From the NCBI RefSeq assembly GCF_001641265.1, contig NW_020167540.1:434001-498000 (forward strand): a stretch of DNA of 64,000 nt. The letters are read 5' to 3'. The first letter of the stretch is position 1. Each line of letters starts with the position of its first letter. Positions 9,156 to 19,142 of the stretch are shown here, piece after piece. The notes below the pieces were generated by a model. It saw only the letters and a program-made list of their open reading frames with translations. It was not told the DNA's origin and searched no databases. Made by a program: the position numbers and the translations under genes. The stretch is from Pseudogymnoascus destructans. Taxonomy: Eukaryota > Ascomycota > Leotiomycetes > Thelebolales > Thelebolaceae.

Positions 9156-11332
9156 CCCAACTTGACCTAACTTCCAAAGTAGAATCGTATCAACACGAAA
9201 TAGCCCAGCCCCGGTCCGGCCGAGCTTGTCTCTGTATGGGTCCAAGTCCTCCAACCTACCTACCTCCACTGACATTTCGGTCGTCGCCGCCTTCTCGTCG
9301 CTCTCCCAAACTGCTGAATCGGGCGATGGGGCCATGGTGGGGGTTGGGTGGTTGGTGGGGGTTGGGTGGTCGGGTGGGTTGAGTGTGTCGGATTGAAACA
9401 CCACCGACCGGATGCAGCTGTGCGCCCGCTGTTTCCAACATTTCTTTTTCTTCTTCTTCTTCTTCTTCTTCTTCTTCCAGCGTGGTGCGGTCCTCTTTTT
9501 TTTTTGGGCTTGTTTGTTTTTGTTTTCTTTCCCCTTCGCAGCCGGTTCTTGCTTGACTGTCTGACGACGTTTTTTCCGAGGGGGGAGGGGGGAGAGTAAC
9601 TTGGCCATGGCCCAACCAGCATTTGGTTACTACTGGCAGCCACGGCCGATGGTGATGGTAATAGCTGGCAGTTAGTTGGCAGTGGCAGTTAGTTGGCAGT
9701 GGCAGTTAGTTGGCAGTGGCAGTTATGGGAGTGGCAGTGGCAGGAATGGTGGGATGGCAGGACTAGCATGGCAGCAGTAGCAGGACTAGCATGGCAGGAC
9801 TGGCATGGCAGTAGTAGCAGGACTGGTTAGTAGCAGGACTGGTACGGTACCAGTGACATATCGTGCAGTACATCTACCTATGTCTGGTACATCCCATCTC
9901 TCTCTCATAACTCCCGTCGTATGTAACGTCGAGTAACGTCGAGTAACGTCGAGTACGTCGAGTAACGTCGAGTCGAGCGAGTAACTGTCCTACACGCACT
10001 TGGAAATGGCTGTACGCAGGCAGTAAGTACCTAGTCCACAGCCACACACCCACACACCCACACACAGACTACCTACTTACCTACTTATACGCCAACTACG
10101 CCATCTACCTACCTACGCCAACTACGCCAACTACGCTACTACGCCATCTACCTACCTACGCCTACTACGCCTACTACGCCAACTACGCTACTACGCCATC
10201 TACCTACCTACGCCTACTACGCCTACTACGCCAACTACGCTACTACGCCATCTACCTACCTACGCCAACGACGCCTACCACACCTACTACGCTACTACGC
10301 CATCTACCTACCTACGCCTACCACACCTACTACGCCTACCACACCTACTACGCCTACCACACCTACCACGCCTACCACACCTACCACACCTACCACACCT
10401 ACCACACCTACCTACTACACCTACTACACCTACTACACCTACTACACCTACTACACCTACCAACTTACCTTACCACCTACCTTACTACTGAGAGAGTTAC
10501 TTACCTCCTCTGTCTCTGTACTTACTCCCTCTCCCTCTCCTCCTCTCCTCCTCTCCTCCTCCCCTTCAACCTACCACAATCTTAGTATACTATACATACC
10601 TGCTAAATACCGCCAAATCTCTACCCACCCGTCTCGTCTCTCTAGTACTGAACCATACTGTACTCTCTCTACTAAACCACCTCTTACCACCAATACCACC
10701 ACCACCACCTACTTCACACACACCCCACCCCCCCGGGCTTGTTCCCATCCTCTCTCCTCCGACGGATCTCTTTCTCCTCTTTCTTCTCTTCCTCCTCTTT
10801 CTTTCTCCTCTCTCTCCCCCTTCTCTTTCTCTTCCTCTTCTACTCAAGAACTCTACAACCGCTCCCACGATACTGTTTCGCTCACTTACAGTACCCTCTC
10901 ACCGTCTCCCCTCCCCCTCCCCCTCTCAGCCAACTACCCCCCACGAAACTCTCCCACTCTCTCAGAGACACTCTCCTCCGGACGATCCACCCTCGAGGAC
11001 CCCGTACAGTGCACTGTCCCCGCTCCGAGTGAAACCTCCCTCGCTGGGCACCCGCTCCATACTCTATTCAGGACATCTCTCACTCCGCCAATCCTACCCT
11101 CACCGACAATTCCACCGCACCGAGTCGACTGTCACCACCAACCTTCCCTCATGAGGTAGCAGACACTCGATCATAAACCCTACCCACACAATACGACGCT
11201 GCCTCGAGAGGCCAACGCTCAATAGACACGCCAACAAACACCTTCCATACCCTTCCTCCAACCGAGAAGGTGACCGCCCTCATTGGGAAACACACATCGA
11301 CGCCCTTCTTGCGAGTGGAGAGAGGTCAGTCC
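9156..11332. other. Satellite-rich, gene-free stretch and CT-rich promoter region of the RING gene
   Basis: Contains (CTT)n at about 9438-9478; a 17-bp repeat of TTAGTTGGCAGTGGCAG (about 9670-9725); a GTAACGTCGA repeat (about 9920-9980); a 52-bp higher-order repeat (10101-10350); and TACCACACC/TACTACACC arrays to about 10470. From about 10500 to 11000 the plus strand is strongly pyrimidine-rich, a feature common in filamentous-fungal promoters. Open frames such as a poly-Lys frame at 9132-9608 (minus) are translations of these repeats. Confidence 0.6.
10101..10470. repeat. Higher-order minisatellite (52-bp unit of TACTACGCC/CTACCTACC)
   Basis: The phrase CCATCTACCTACCTACG starts at 10101, 10144, 10196, 10248 and 10300, giving spacings of 43, 52, 52 and 52. 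Within each unit the 9-mer TACTACGCC and variants repeat. The array then slides into TACCACACC and CTACTACAC units. Confidence 0.85.
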
Positions 11333-13904
11333 ATGGCCGAGGCAACGAACCCCGACTTCATGGAATACCAAATGGACATTGACGACCCAACAATTACTTC
11401 CTCGCAGGCCATGGCTCAACCAACATGTCCCTATCGGCCCACCGCAGACACGCCGAATGCCCTGGCAGCCTTCCAGTCCAGCTGGGGATACAACCCTCAC
11501 CTGGACCCAAACGGACCTTCGTTCGGCTCTCCTTCCCACCCTGGAGGGGCACACTGGCCAGGCATGTCATCTCACAATTCACCACAGCCGGACTCGAGTG
11601 CCGGTGGACCTAGCCGCCAGCCTTCACACCCAGGTCACCCCGGAAGCGCTGCTCGCTACAGCCTCACTCCATTCAACCGCACCCCAGACTTTTCTGGCAG
11701 CCAACAGCGCTTCCTGCACCCCGAAGAGAACAGGCACCCTGTACCTCGAGTGCCCGACATGGATCGCTTCCACAGTGCGAATGAGAACAGGCAAGGAGAG
11801 AGTCAAAATGCAGGACCTGTGCCGTCTGTAGCCACGGGAGTTCCAAACTACAGCTCTCCACTGGACGAAGCAACGCAGAGGAGGAATGAGCTCATGCAGG
11901 CCCAGATGCCGAGATCCCAACAAGAACCTCAGTCGAATAGGAATACACGCCAGCCTCCCACCCTGACCGTCCAGTCTACGTTCTTCCCCACACATTTACC
12001 GCAGCCTAATTTCACGGGCAGCAGGAGTCCGTCTCACTTCCAGGGAGTCCAGGGAACTCGGGGTGAGCATTCTTCATTTCGTCGTCACGCTGCGCGGTTG
12101 CCTTCCATCCGCCGCTTGAGAGCTAACCGGGTAACAGTCGAGGCATTCCAGTACACTTCTCGAAGCGTGTCGGGTCCTCCTCCCGCACAACCGCCCCGTC
12201 AAATGACGCATTTTGAACACGAACAGCGCCGTGCTTGGATTCACGAGGCGAACCTCGCATCTGATTACGGGGATGAATCGGACGACGACAGCCTTGACAG
12301 CTTCACAAGGCTTGATCAACGAGATCCAGGTAACCCGCCGCCAAACTATGCTGCACAAGGACAGGGGCCTGGCCAGCGTCGACCAGCAAGTAAGTGACAT
12401 ATAATTCCCGAGCTGAGCTCTGGGGGTCGTTGGGCAGCAGACAACCATGAGTGCTGTATTTTCAAAAGCTAATGTACGACAGTGAGCTCTGCGGAAGGTG
12501 ACGAGCGCGAGCTTGCTATGGAGCGTAACCGGGCAGCCCGGAGAGCAGCTATAGCAGCTGCAAAGCTGGTTGCATCCCCGGCCGCTCTGGCATCACTGGA
12601 ACCGGTTGAGCTGTCTAGCCTGACGGGAGATGACCGAAGTGAGTACATCTATATCTAGCTTCTCAACATCCCAAAACTAACCATCGCAGACTGCATCATC
12701 TGCTACAACGAGTTCGGCATCAAGAACCCGGACGGAAACATCGAATGCGCAGTCCGACTCCCCAAATGCAAACACATCTTCGGCGACCACTGCCTGAAAC
12801 ACTGGCTCAAAGACTCGGACAGCTGCCCCTACTGCCGTGACAAGCTACCCTCGGAGCCTAAAAAGAGCCACGCAGAAGAGATGCGTCGTCTATTCGTCCT
12901 CAACCGCCCCGCAACCTCGAGCGCCCAACAGCACAACGGGCCCATGACAGCCGAAGAGCGCGCCGCCGCCTTCGCAGCTATGGAAACCCGTCATATGGGA
13001 CAGGCATACATGAACCGTGCACAAGTGCAATCGCAGCTGCACGCCCTCTACGCTCTCGAAGCACAGAATCGCGCACGTCTAGAGAATGCCGCGCTGGAGC
13101 AGTCAGAGATGATTATGAGGTAACCCCCCTTGCCACTTCCCACCCCCTCCAGACCCCAGCATCTGATTGATGCCCACGTTTCCGAAAACTGACACGAATA
13201 GGCATAACATTCAACGCCAGGAAGAGTGGGCAGCGATGCACCACTCCCACGGCGTCCCGCTCGGTAACCGCCCAATGCAGGATAACGAGACTCGCCGCCG
13301 CAACAGGCGCGGGAACAGCATCCGTAACTCTACCGGCAACAGTGGCGGGGCAGCAGCGCGATTCTTGGGTGCCGCCGCGCATCGGTCCGGGTCTACTCCC
13401 AATCCCAATTCCAGTTCCGGCCCTTCTGCGCATTCGAATCCGAATGGCAACTCGAACTCCCGCCCGCCAGCGATAACGACCAGGAATATCTTCGACACCG
13501 CCAACACCGTCGCTGCGATGCTGGGGCAACCACGCTCTGTGACGCCGCACCCCAGCGTCCTCGAGAATGGCGGCGCGACACCCGCCTCTCTGGGGAGCAG
13601 GAGGTCCTCCCTATCCGCGGACAACCCAGCCAGGGATGAGGCACGCGACATGGCGAGAGCGCAGATGTTGGGGATACCGCACCTTCCGCCGACGCAGGTG
13701 GGGGATATTGAGGCGCAGATGGCGATGGCGAGTCCGACTATTGAGTTGTTTGGGGCGGAGGAGAGGGTGTGGACGGGGGCGGGGAGACCGGTAAGTGAGG
13801 GGTTTGTTGGCGCGGGGGTGGGGGCGGGGATGGGGGGGTTTCAGGCGGGGGTTATGGATGGGGGGGGGGGAGGAGGTGGGGGGGGCGAGGGGGTAGGGTG
13901 GTGA
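11333..13904 (+). CDS. RING-finger protein, probable E3 ubiquitin ligase
   Basis: Four exons: 11333-12389, 12483-12638, 12690-13119 and 13202-13904, joined by GT-AG introns in agreeing phase, giving about 781 residues. I chose ATG 11333 (MAEATNPDFMEYQMDIDDP); an in-frame ATG at 11270 is also possible. The first 390 residues are low-complexity (Pro, Ser, Gln, Asn) with no domain. The RING starts near residue 405 with CIICYNEF and continues as LPKCKHIFGDHCLKHWL and DSCPYC. In the third ligand pair the pattern is C-K-H-I-F-G-D-H-C, with Gly where RING-H2 proteins usually have His, a form I associate with fungal RING proteins. A helical, Ala/Gln-rich stretch follows (AQSQLHALYALEAQNRARLE type), then a disordered tail ending in a long Gly run. 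Substrate unknown. Confidence 0.85.
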
Positions 13905-15164
13905 TGGGTGTGTGGGTGGTGGGTGGTGAGTTGGAGAGATGAGTGGTGGAGAAAGGGGGGTGATGAACATATGCATATCGACGCGCCTTTGCATTCCCTC
14001 GCACACTGGGGGGGGTTTTCTTCCGTTTCTTTTCTACATGGCTTACGCCACGCTGGGACAGGGTGGGGATGGGGGTACTGTAGCGCCTTCTATGGCGGGG
14101 GTTTATTTATGGGATGGGACTTGACTTGCTGGATGGGTTGGGATGGCTGGGGGATGGGGATGTTTGGAGTTTTATTTTGGTGATCCGTGGCATGGAGCAT
14201 TTGCATGGTTTTGATATTTAGCTTTCGGGTTGGGGCGGGGAAATGGGGGGCGGGCGGGCGGGAAGCGGGGGAGGGGGATTATTACATACAGACATACAGA
14301 ACACATGATAGGGGGAGTAGCCTGGCAGAATGGAGGGAGGATGGAGGTGGTGGGATGTGGGATGGCATGGTGGGGATCTCAGCTCTGCTCTACCCTGCTC
14401 GGCTCTTGGCTTTGGGTGGTGAGGGATGGGAAGGGGGGGGTTAATTAAGAGCTTTTCTCACGAGGTCTTATGTCTCTTTATTTCGATGTGTGTGAGGATG
14501 TGAGATGGAATTAGTGTAGTAGGGGGTTGGAATATGGCATGGCGTCTTAACATCTAACATCTTAACCTACCTGCATACACATTACCTCCCTCCCCCCCCT
14601 CCTCAAGTCCCTCCATTAACCCCCCCTATAGCGACTTAACTTCTTACCTCGCCCCTACTCAACTTAACAAACTAACCACCTAAGAGAGCACCATCTATAT
14701 GTAATCCCCTACTACCCCCCCCCCAAACCATCTATGGTTCTATATAATCACCCTTCCTCCAACTATGTAGGTTCAGCACTATAACCCCTACGAACTTCCT
14801 AGCTTTATTGAATGGCACGGCGTGAATTTTATGAGAGGATGCGAGGTGTTGTGGTCGTAGTGTAGATGGTTTATTATACATTCATCAGGTAGACAACCGT
14901 GAGAACATTTCAGTGCGCAGCACTAAAGTTTCATGTCATGATGATAGGCGTTTTTATTTTTCTGCGTACCCAACATAGTGAGAATAGTACCAACCGTAGC
15001 AATCAACAAAAGAAACCCGCGAAGAAACGAGTGTATTGCCGTCATCATCCTCCCCCCATACAACATGCCAAGCTCCTGCTTCCCTCCATGTTTCCTTCTT
15101 CTTCTTTCACCAGCGTGCGAGATGAAATCGAATCCCCCCTCACCAGCAAAGAATCCCAAACAAT
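13905..15164. other. Intergenic stretch, G-rich then AT-mixed
   Basis: About 1.26 kb between the convergent RING gene and secreted-protein gene. It is G-rich to about 14450, then C-rich and finally AT-rich. It probably contains both 3' untranslated regions. No frame with recognisable protein features and no repeat array beyond short homopolymers. Confidence 0.5.
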
Positions 15165-15713
15165 CTACCCCAGGCAAATAGCGGTGCTGGAGCGGCACCT
15201 CCCAACGATCTCAGGCGACCCAGGCCACAAAAAGTACCCAGCCTGATACATCCCGCAACCCTTATCCATCGCCCACATAGCATACTCGATATCCTTGATA
15301 TCCAGATTCCCCTGGGTATGCAGCCCATTGATGCAATAATACACATACACCCCCTTCCTATTAAACCCATAGTAGTTCCGAGTGTTCCCAGAAGCGAGAT
15401 CCACGCCCGCCGTCCCAGCCCAGTCCTTCAACTCCCTCACGCCGTCGTCGGTCCCGCCGTGGTCGAGCTCGTAGCCCCAGCAACTGGTTAGGCGCTTGGA
15501 AAGTGCGTTGTCGGAGCGTTTGGCTTGTTCGGTGGCGGGTTTGACGAGGTTGAAGGTGTAGGTCGAGCCGCTGTCTAGGGAGGTCATGGTGGTGGAGCCG
15601 TCGCGGTGGTTGGTGCCGCTGTAGGCGCCGTCGGGGAGGTTTTCCATGCCGGCCCAGTGGCTGGCCGCGCTGGCGCTGGCGAGGGCGAGGAGGGTGAGGG
15701 TTGGGAAACGCAT
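15165..15713 (-). CDS. Small secreted cysteine-containing protein
   Basis: A 182-residue protein from one exon. The N-terminus MRFPTLTLLALASASAASHW is a typical signal peptide with cleavage probably after ASA or AAS. Two Lys-Arg pairs (QAKRSD and LSKRLT) lie before the conserved-looking region and could be Kex2 sites. The mature part holds five cysteines: one in SCWGYELDHGG, one in YYCINGL, and three near the C-terminus (KGCGMYQAGY, GRCRS, AICLG). The last segment, GYFLWPGSPEIVGRCRSSTA, looks conserved in shape, and I believe related secreted proteins exist in other fungi, but I cannot name a function. Gene-poor, repeat-rich surroundings and secretion make it an effector candidate. Upstream (15714-15800) is CT-rich on the coding strand. 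Confidence 0.75.
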   Translation of the reverse strand: MRFPTLTLLALASASAASHWAGMENLPDGAYSGTNHRDGSTTMTSLDSGSTYTFNLVKPATEQAKRSDNALSKRLTSCWGYELDHGGTDDGVRELKDWAGTAGVDLASGNTRNYYGFNRKGVYVYYCINGLHTQGNLDIKDIEYAMWAMDKGCGMYQAGYFLWPGSPEIVGRCRSSTAICLG

Positions 15714-16053
15714 GGTGGTCTTTGAGAGGGTGGTGGGAAGGATAGTAGATTGGGTTTGGAGGATGCTTTGGTTTGTTGAATGGTGAATGGACTGAGAGGA
15801 GGTCTCTCTTTTATAATCGATTTAATATTGTATAGCATGCAAATGCTAGAGGTTTTGCTCGGCTTTGGTTATAATGAAGGATCCTGCTGCCCTACGGCGT
15901 TGCGAAAACTATCACGTACAGTGATTGGCTTATGTTTCACTCAGCTTGTAGGATTCTAATAAATGACCCTCCTACTGTTGAGAAGACTGCTGCGTTCGTT
16001 GGTTGACTGGTGTTCTACTCGGGCTGCAAAATCCAAATGAAGAATCCTAATGA

Positions 16054-16180
16054 ATGGTCGTCTTGCCCTACGGCACTGGGAAGACTGCCGCATACAATGG
16101 ACTCCTCCAACCAATTCCAATTCAAAGCCAACCATGGCAAGACATCTCTCTCGACTTTATCACAGGACTGGTTGGGCTCA
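16054..16180 (+). mobile_element. Remnant of a Ty3-type retrotransposon pol gene (integrase region)
   Basis: The translation contains GLLQPIPIQSQPWQDISLDF followed by ITGL. This closely matches the link between the zinc-binding and catalytic parts of Ty3/gypsy integrase (typical form: GLLQPLP..PWQDIS.DFITGLP). The frame breaks soon after, and neither long terminal repeats nor reverse transcriptase are nearby, so only a scrap remains. Confidence 0.7.
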
Positions 16181-16459
16181 TGCTCCTGGAGGAGCCGCTG
16201 TTGTGTAACTGTCTTAGCATGGGGAATGTAGGACAATTTGGCCAGCCGAACTAAATTATCACTCTGGCATTCAGTGAGCATGCAACCGGGAAGAAGAGCA
16301 CCAAGTAGTATAGTGTATAGAACAGTAACATAAAATCAATTGACTAACTACGAATATCTACTAGGCCTCAGCTACTATATAAGCGCCAGTGGTTACCAGC
16401 TCAAACCCCGATTTGTGCTAAGCTATATGCTAGATTCTTGCCTAGCTGTCCAGCTTGTG

Positions 16460-16588
16460 TTAAGCTTACTGAATACGCCCAGCTGAACCCTTAGCTAGGT
16501 AGTTAAGCTTACTGAATACGCCCAGCTGAACCCCTAGATAGGTAGTTAAGCTTACTGAATACGCCCAACTAAACCCCTAGTAGGTAGA
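16460..16588. repeat. 43-bp tandem repeat, three copies
   Basis: Units begin TTAAGCTTACTGAATACGCC at 16460, 16503 and 16546. The third has a few substitutions. It lies in the repeat debris between the secreted-protein gene and the helicase. Confidence 0.85.
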
Positions 16589-16667
16589 TCACTCCAGCTC
16601 CGGATATATGGCTAGACTACTGGTGCCACGAAGAGTCTGAGCAACAGGTCATATTCTGGCTCAGAAG

Positions 16668-16741
16668 CCTAGTGGCCTTAGTGTCGACTTGTAATCAAAG
16701 ATACCTATCTTTGATTACAAGTCGACACTAAGGCCACTAGG
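16668..16741. repeat. Perfect 36-bp inverted repeat with a 2-nt centre
   Basis: Left arm 16668-16703 begins CCTAGTGGCCTTAGTGTCGA. Right arm 16706-16741 is its exact reverse complement. The centre is CC. The arms contain a GTCGAC site. Such a nearly loop-free palindrome can form a cruciform. Confidence 0.9.
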
Positions 16742-17101
16742 TAGGGTGGAAAGTAAGCAGCACGACTTGAAGGCGGGCTTGCACGTAGGAGCTGGATTCA
16801 CGACAGCAGCGCATGCTCTCGTAGAAACCTCATTCTTGCTGATATGAGTAGCCCAGTTTAGGAACACTGTTTCTATTGGCTCTAGGGCCACATGGGCAGC
16901 TATACTTTCATATTCCACAGCCCTGTGTCTGCGGGATCGTATGTTTCATTTCATGTTGAAACATGTTCGGCCAACCAGAAGGGCAGGCCTTCGGTATGGG
17001 GTGAGACCTGCCGCTGACGGCATTGCGGGCACTAATTGTTTCACCGTAACTTACGGGTGGAACGGCACTCTCGGGGCTAAAGCTAATGCCTAGATAATTA
17101 G

Positions 17102-17360
17102 CTATTCAGTTGATGCCTTTCTTCTTATCTGCTTACATTATTGTATTTTGTGCTCTTATTCAGGTTGTGATATTCTGTACGTAATGAAAGTGAGAACGTT
17201 ATCTCAGTGGGTAGTAGTAACCCTGTGATATCCCAGGGCCGAGCCGAGTTATCACTTTCAGTACGTACAGAATATCACAACCCGAATAACAGCACTATAG
17301 TAGAATACAACAGGCACAGCAGGCAGTATGGCATCAATTGAATAGTCTATAGGAGCAGGA
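17102..17360. repeat. Foldback: long imperfect inverted repeat
   Basis: The core arms 17150-17195 and 17249-17295 share TGTGATATTCTGTACGTA and flanking bases with about four mismatches. Weaker similarity extends outwards through TATTC.GTTGATGCC on the left and its complement near 17345 on the right. The core ends TGTGATAT...ATATCACA look like retroelement ends, so this may be two LTR pieces head to head. Confidence 0.7.
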
Positions 17361-17448
17361 ATGTCCCCCAGTAATAAATATGCACTCGAGTGTAGATCTT
17401 CTGCTGATTCTACCTAATGCTAGGGTACAGTCGGACCGGCATAGGTAA

Positions 17449-17577
17449 TGTAACGATGTACGGTTACGCTCGCGCTACATCCCACTGAGCCAAAAAGACT
17501 ACAGTATTCCGGCTCGCCCGGAATACGCGTAACACGCTTTATATACCACATGTACTGTAACGGCGGCACCCGTTACA
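17449..17577. mobile_element. 129-bp TG...CA element, copy 2
   Basis: Starts TGTAACG and ends CGTTACA, a perfect 7-bp terminal inverted repeat. Flanked by the 5-bp direct repeat GGTAA (17444-17448 and 17578-17582). It differs from the copy at 2738-2866 at two positions, both transitions, so both insertions are recent. Confidence 0.85.
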
Positions 17578-19142
17578 GGTAACTATGTCCGTGTCTCTCT
17601 AGCATTACACGAACAGGAACCACGAACAGAGCCTCGTGATCTCATGAAGTCAGATTGTAGGAAGTAACGCTCCGTCAAACTCCAACCTTAGTTTGTATTT
17701 TGTTGTGCCCTGCTAGAGACGTAGGAATATGACCGAGTTACCTGCGTCTAAGTCGTATTCGTCGGGGGTCAGCACTAGGCGAAAGCCAAGCTATGTCCTC
17801 CTGATGCATCTACACACAGAAGGGAAGGTCGCCGTTGTCCTAAACGGCTTCGGTGGTGAATATGCATCCACCGCCGAGACCTTCTTACCCCCCTGGCCGG
17901 CCGGCACTAGATTAGCAGAGGTGCACTACCCCGCTCAACAAGATCCAACAGGCACGTTTAGAAGAGGCTGGGCAAGAGAAATACTCTATAGAATAGTAAC
18001 TTCTTGCGCAGACTATGCCTACATCAGGCCCATAAATTAGAGCACTATAATTGATCCTTCCAACATAATTAATCCTACCACCGCAATTGATCCTACCGCA
18101 CGAACCATCTGACGTAGTCTTACGGCCTCGGCAATAGAGAATGCAGTTCGGTCCATTTTCGCGCTTTAATTAACCATACCTCGACGCTTGAGGACTGCAT
18201 GCTCTTTCAGAAAGGCTAAAAAGCAGGGAAAAAATCGAGGTTATGGTTCTGCGAAGCGTTCATGTGCCACGCCGCGGTTCTAGATGCAACGAGGCCAAGG
18301 CGAAGGATCCGTTAGGTAGGATCATGCTGTGCAAGCTTAACAGGGTGAAAGCGCAACGGCCGATATTAAAAGGGAAAGGAAGGCAGGGAGAGACGATTGG
18401 GGAAATAGATCAATCGAGAATTCTATGGTTTTTTAGACAGGTATCTTAAAATGAAAATATGAGAGTGGTATTCGGTATTCGCTTACTGTGACAGACGTAC
18501 AGTTTTTGCTTTCGGATTCGGATTTCCTTCTTAGGTCCGCGGCCCGCGGAAGGAAGGAGGAAGGAACTGAGAAGGTGAGGGGTAGATAAAGAGGCTCCCC
18601 TGGCAAGGCACCATGCATACTGTACAGCTAGCAACAAACGGCCAGCCCCCTCACTCTTCAATCTTTCCGGCTTCCCGCGCGAGTTGGGGGACCGGGGGCG
18701 GGTACCTACCTATCTAACTACCTGCAGTCTACCTGTTTCGGTAAAGTAACGGCGGGGAGGTGAGTTTGTTCGTTTCGGTCCGTTTCTGTGTTAAGATCCT
18801 TTCAGGAGGTGTTCCGGGATCCCGTATTTCCATTTTTCTGGTTTGTGAGGGACGGGGCTGGGAGTGGGGGGGGCTGATGAGAGGACTGTGTTTGTGGAGT
18901 TGGACGGGATTGGTAATATCAAACAGCAGTTCTTCACCAAGACATATTCACAGGAGGTGTTTCGAGCTTCAACTCCATTGTATGGACAACTAGTTCTCAA
19001 CCCAACTTCTTCCACCGCGTCATATCCTGCCACGAGATAGACAGCCTAACGCCATATAAAATGGTATCATGACCAGACAAAAACACCTCCCAATGCCCTT
19101 AAAACAGTCGCTGGAACGCCCCTCCCCTTTCCCATCCCCCAC
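17578..19142. other. Intergenic stretch with weak open frames
   Basis: A 103-codon frame at 17729-18040 (plus, MTELPASKSYSSGVSTRR) is the only one of note. It has no recognised domain and sits in repeat debris, so I do not call it a gene. The remainder to 19142 shows no family resemblance and no tandem repeats. Confidence 0.4.

Noticed and set aside
9132..9608. 158-codon minus-strand frame with a poly-Lys run
   Set aside because: It translates CTT and CT-rich microsatellite sequence; three overlapping frames on the same strand look equally open.
16001..16281. Short frames on both strands around 16010-16281 as separate genes
   Set aside because: One of them is a Ty3 integrase scrap and the others are its shadows.
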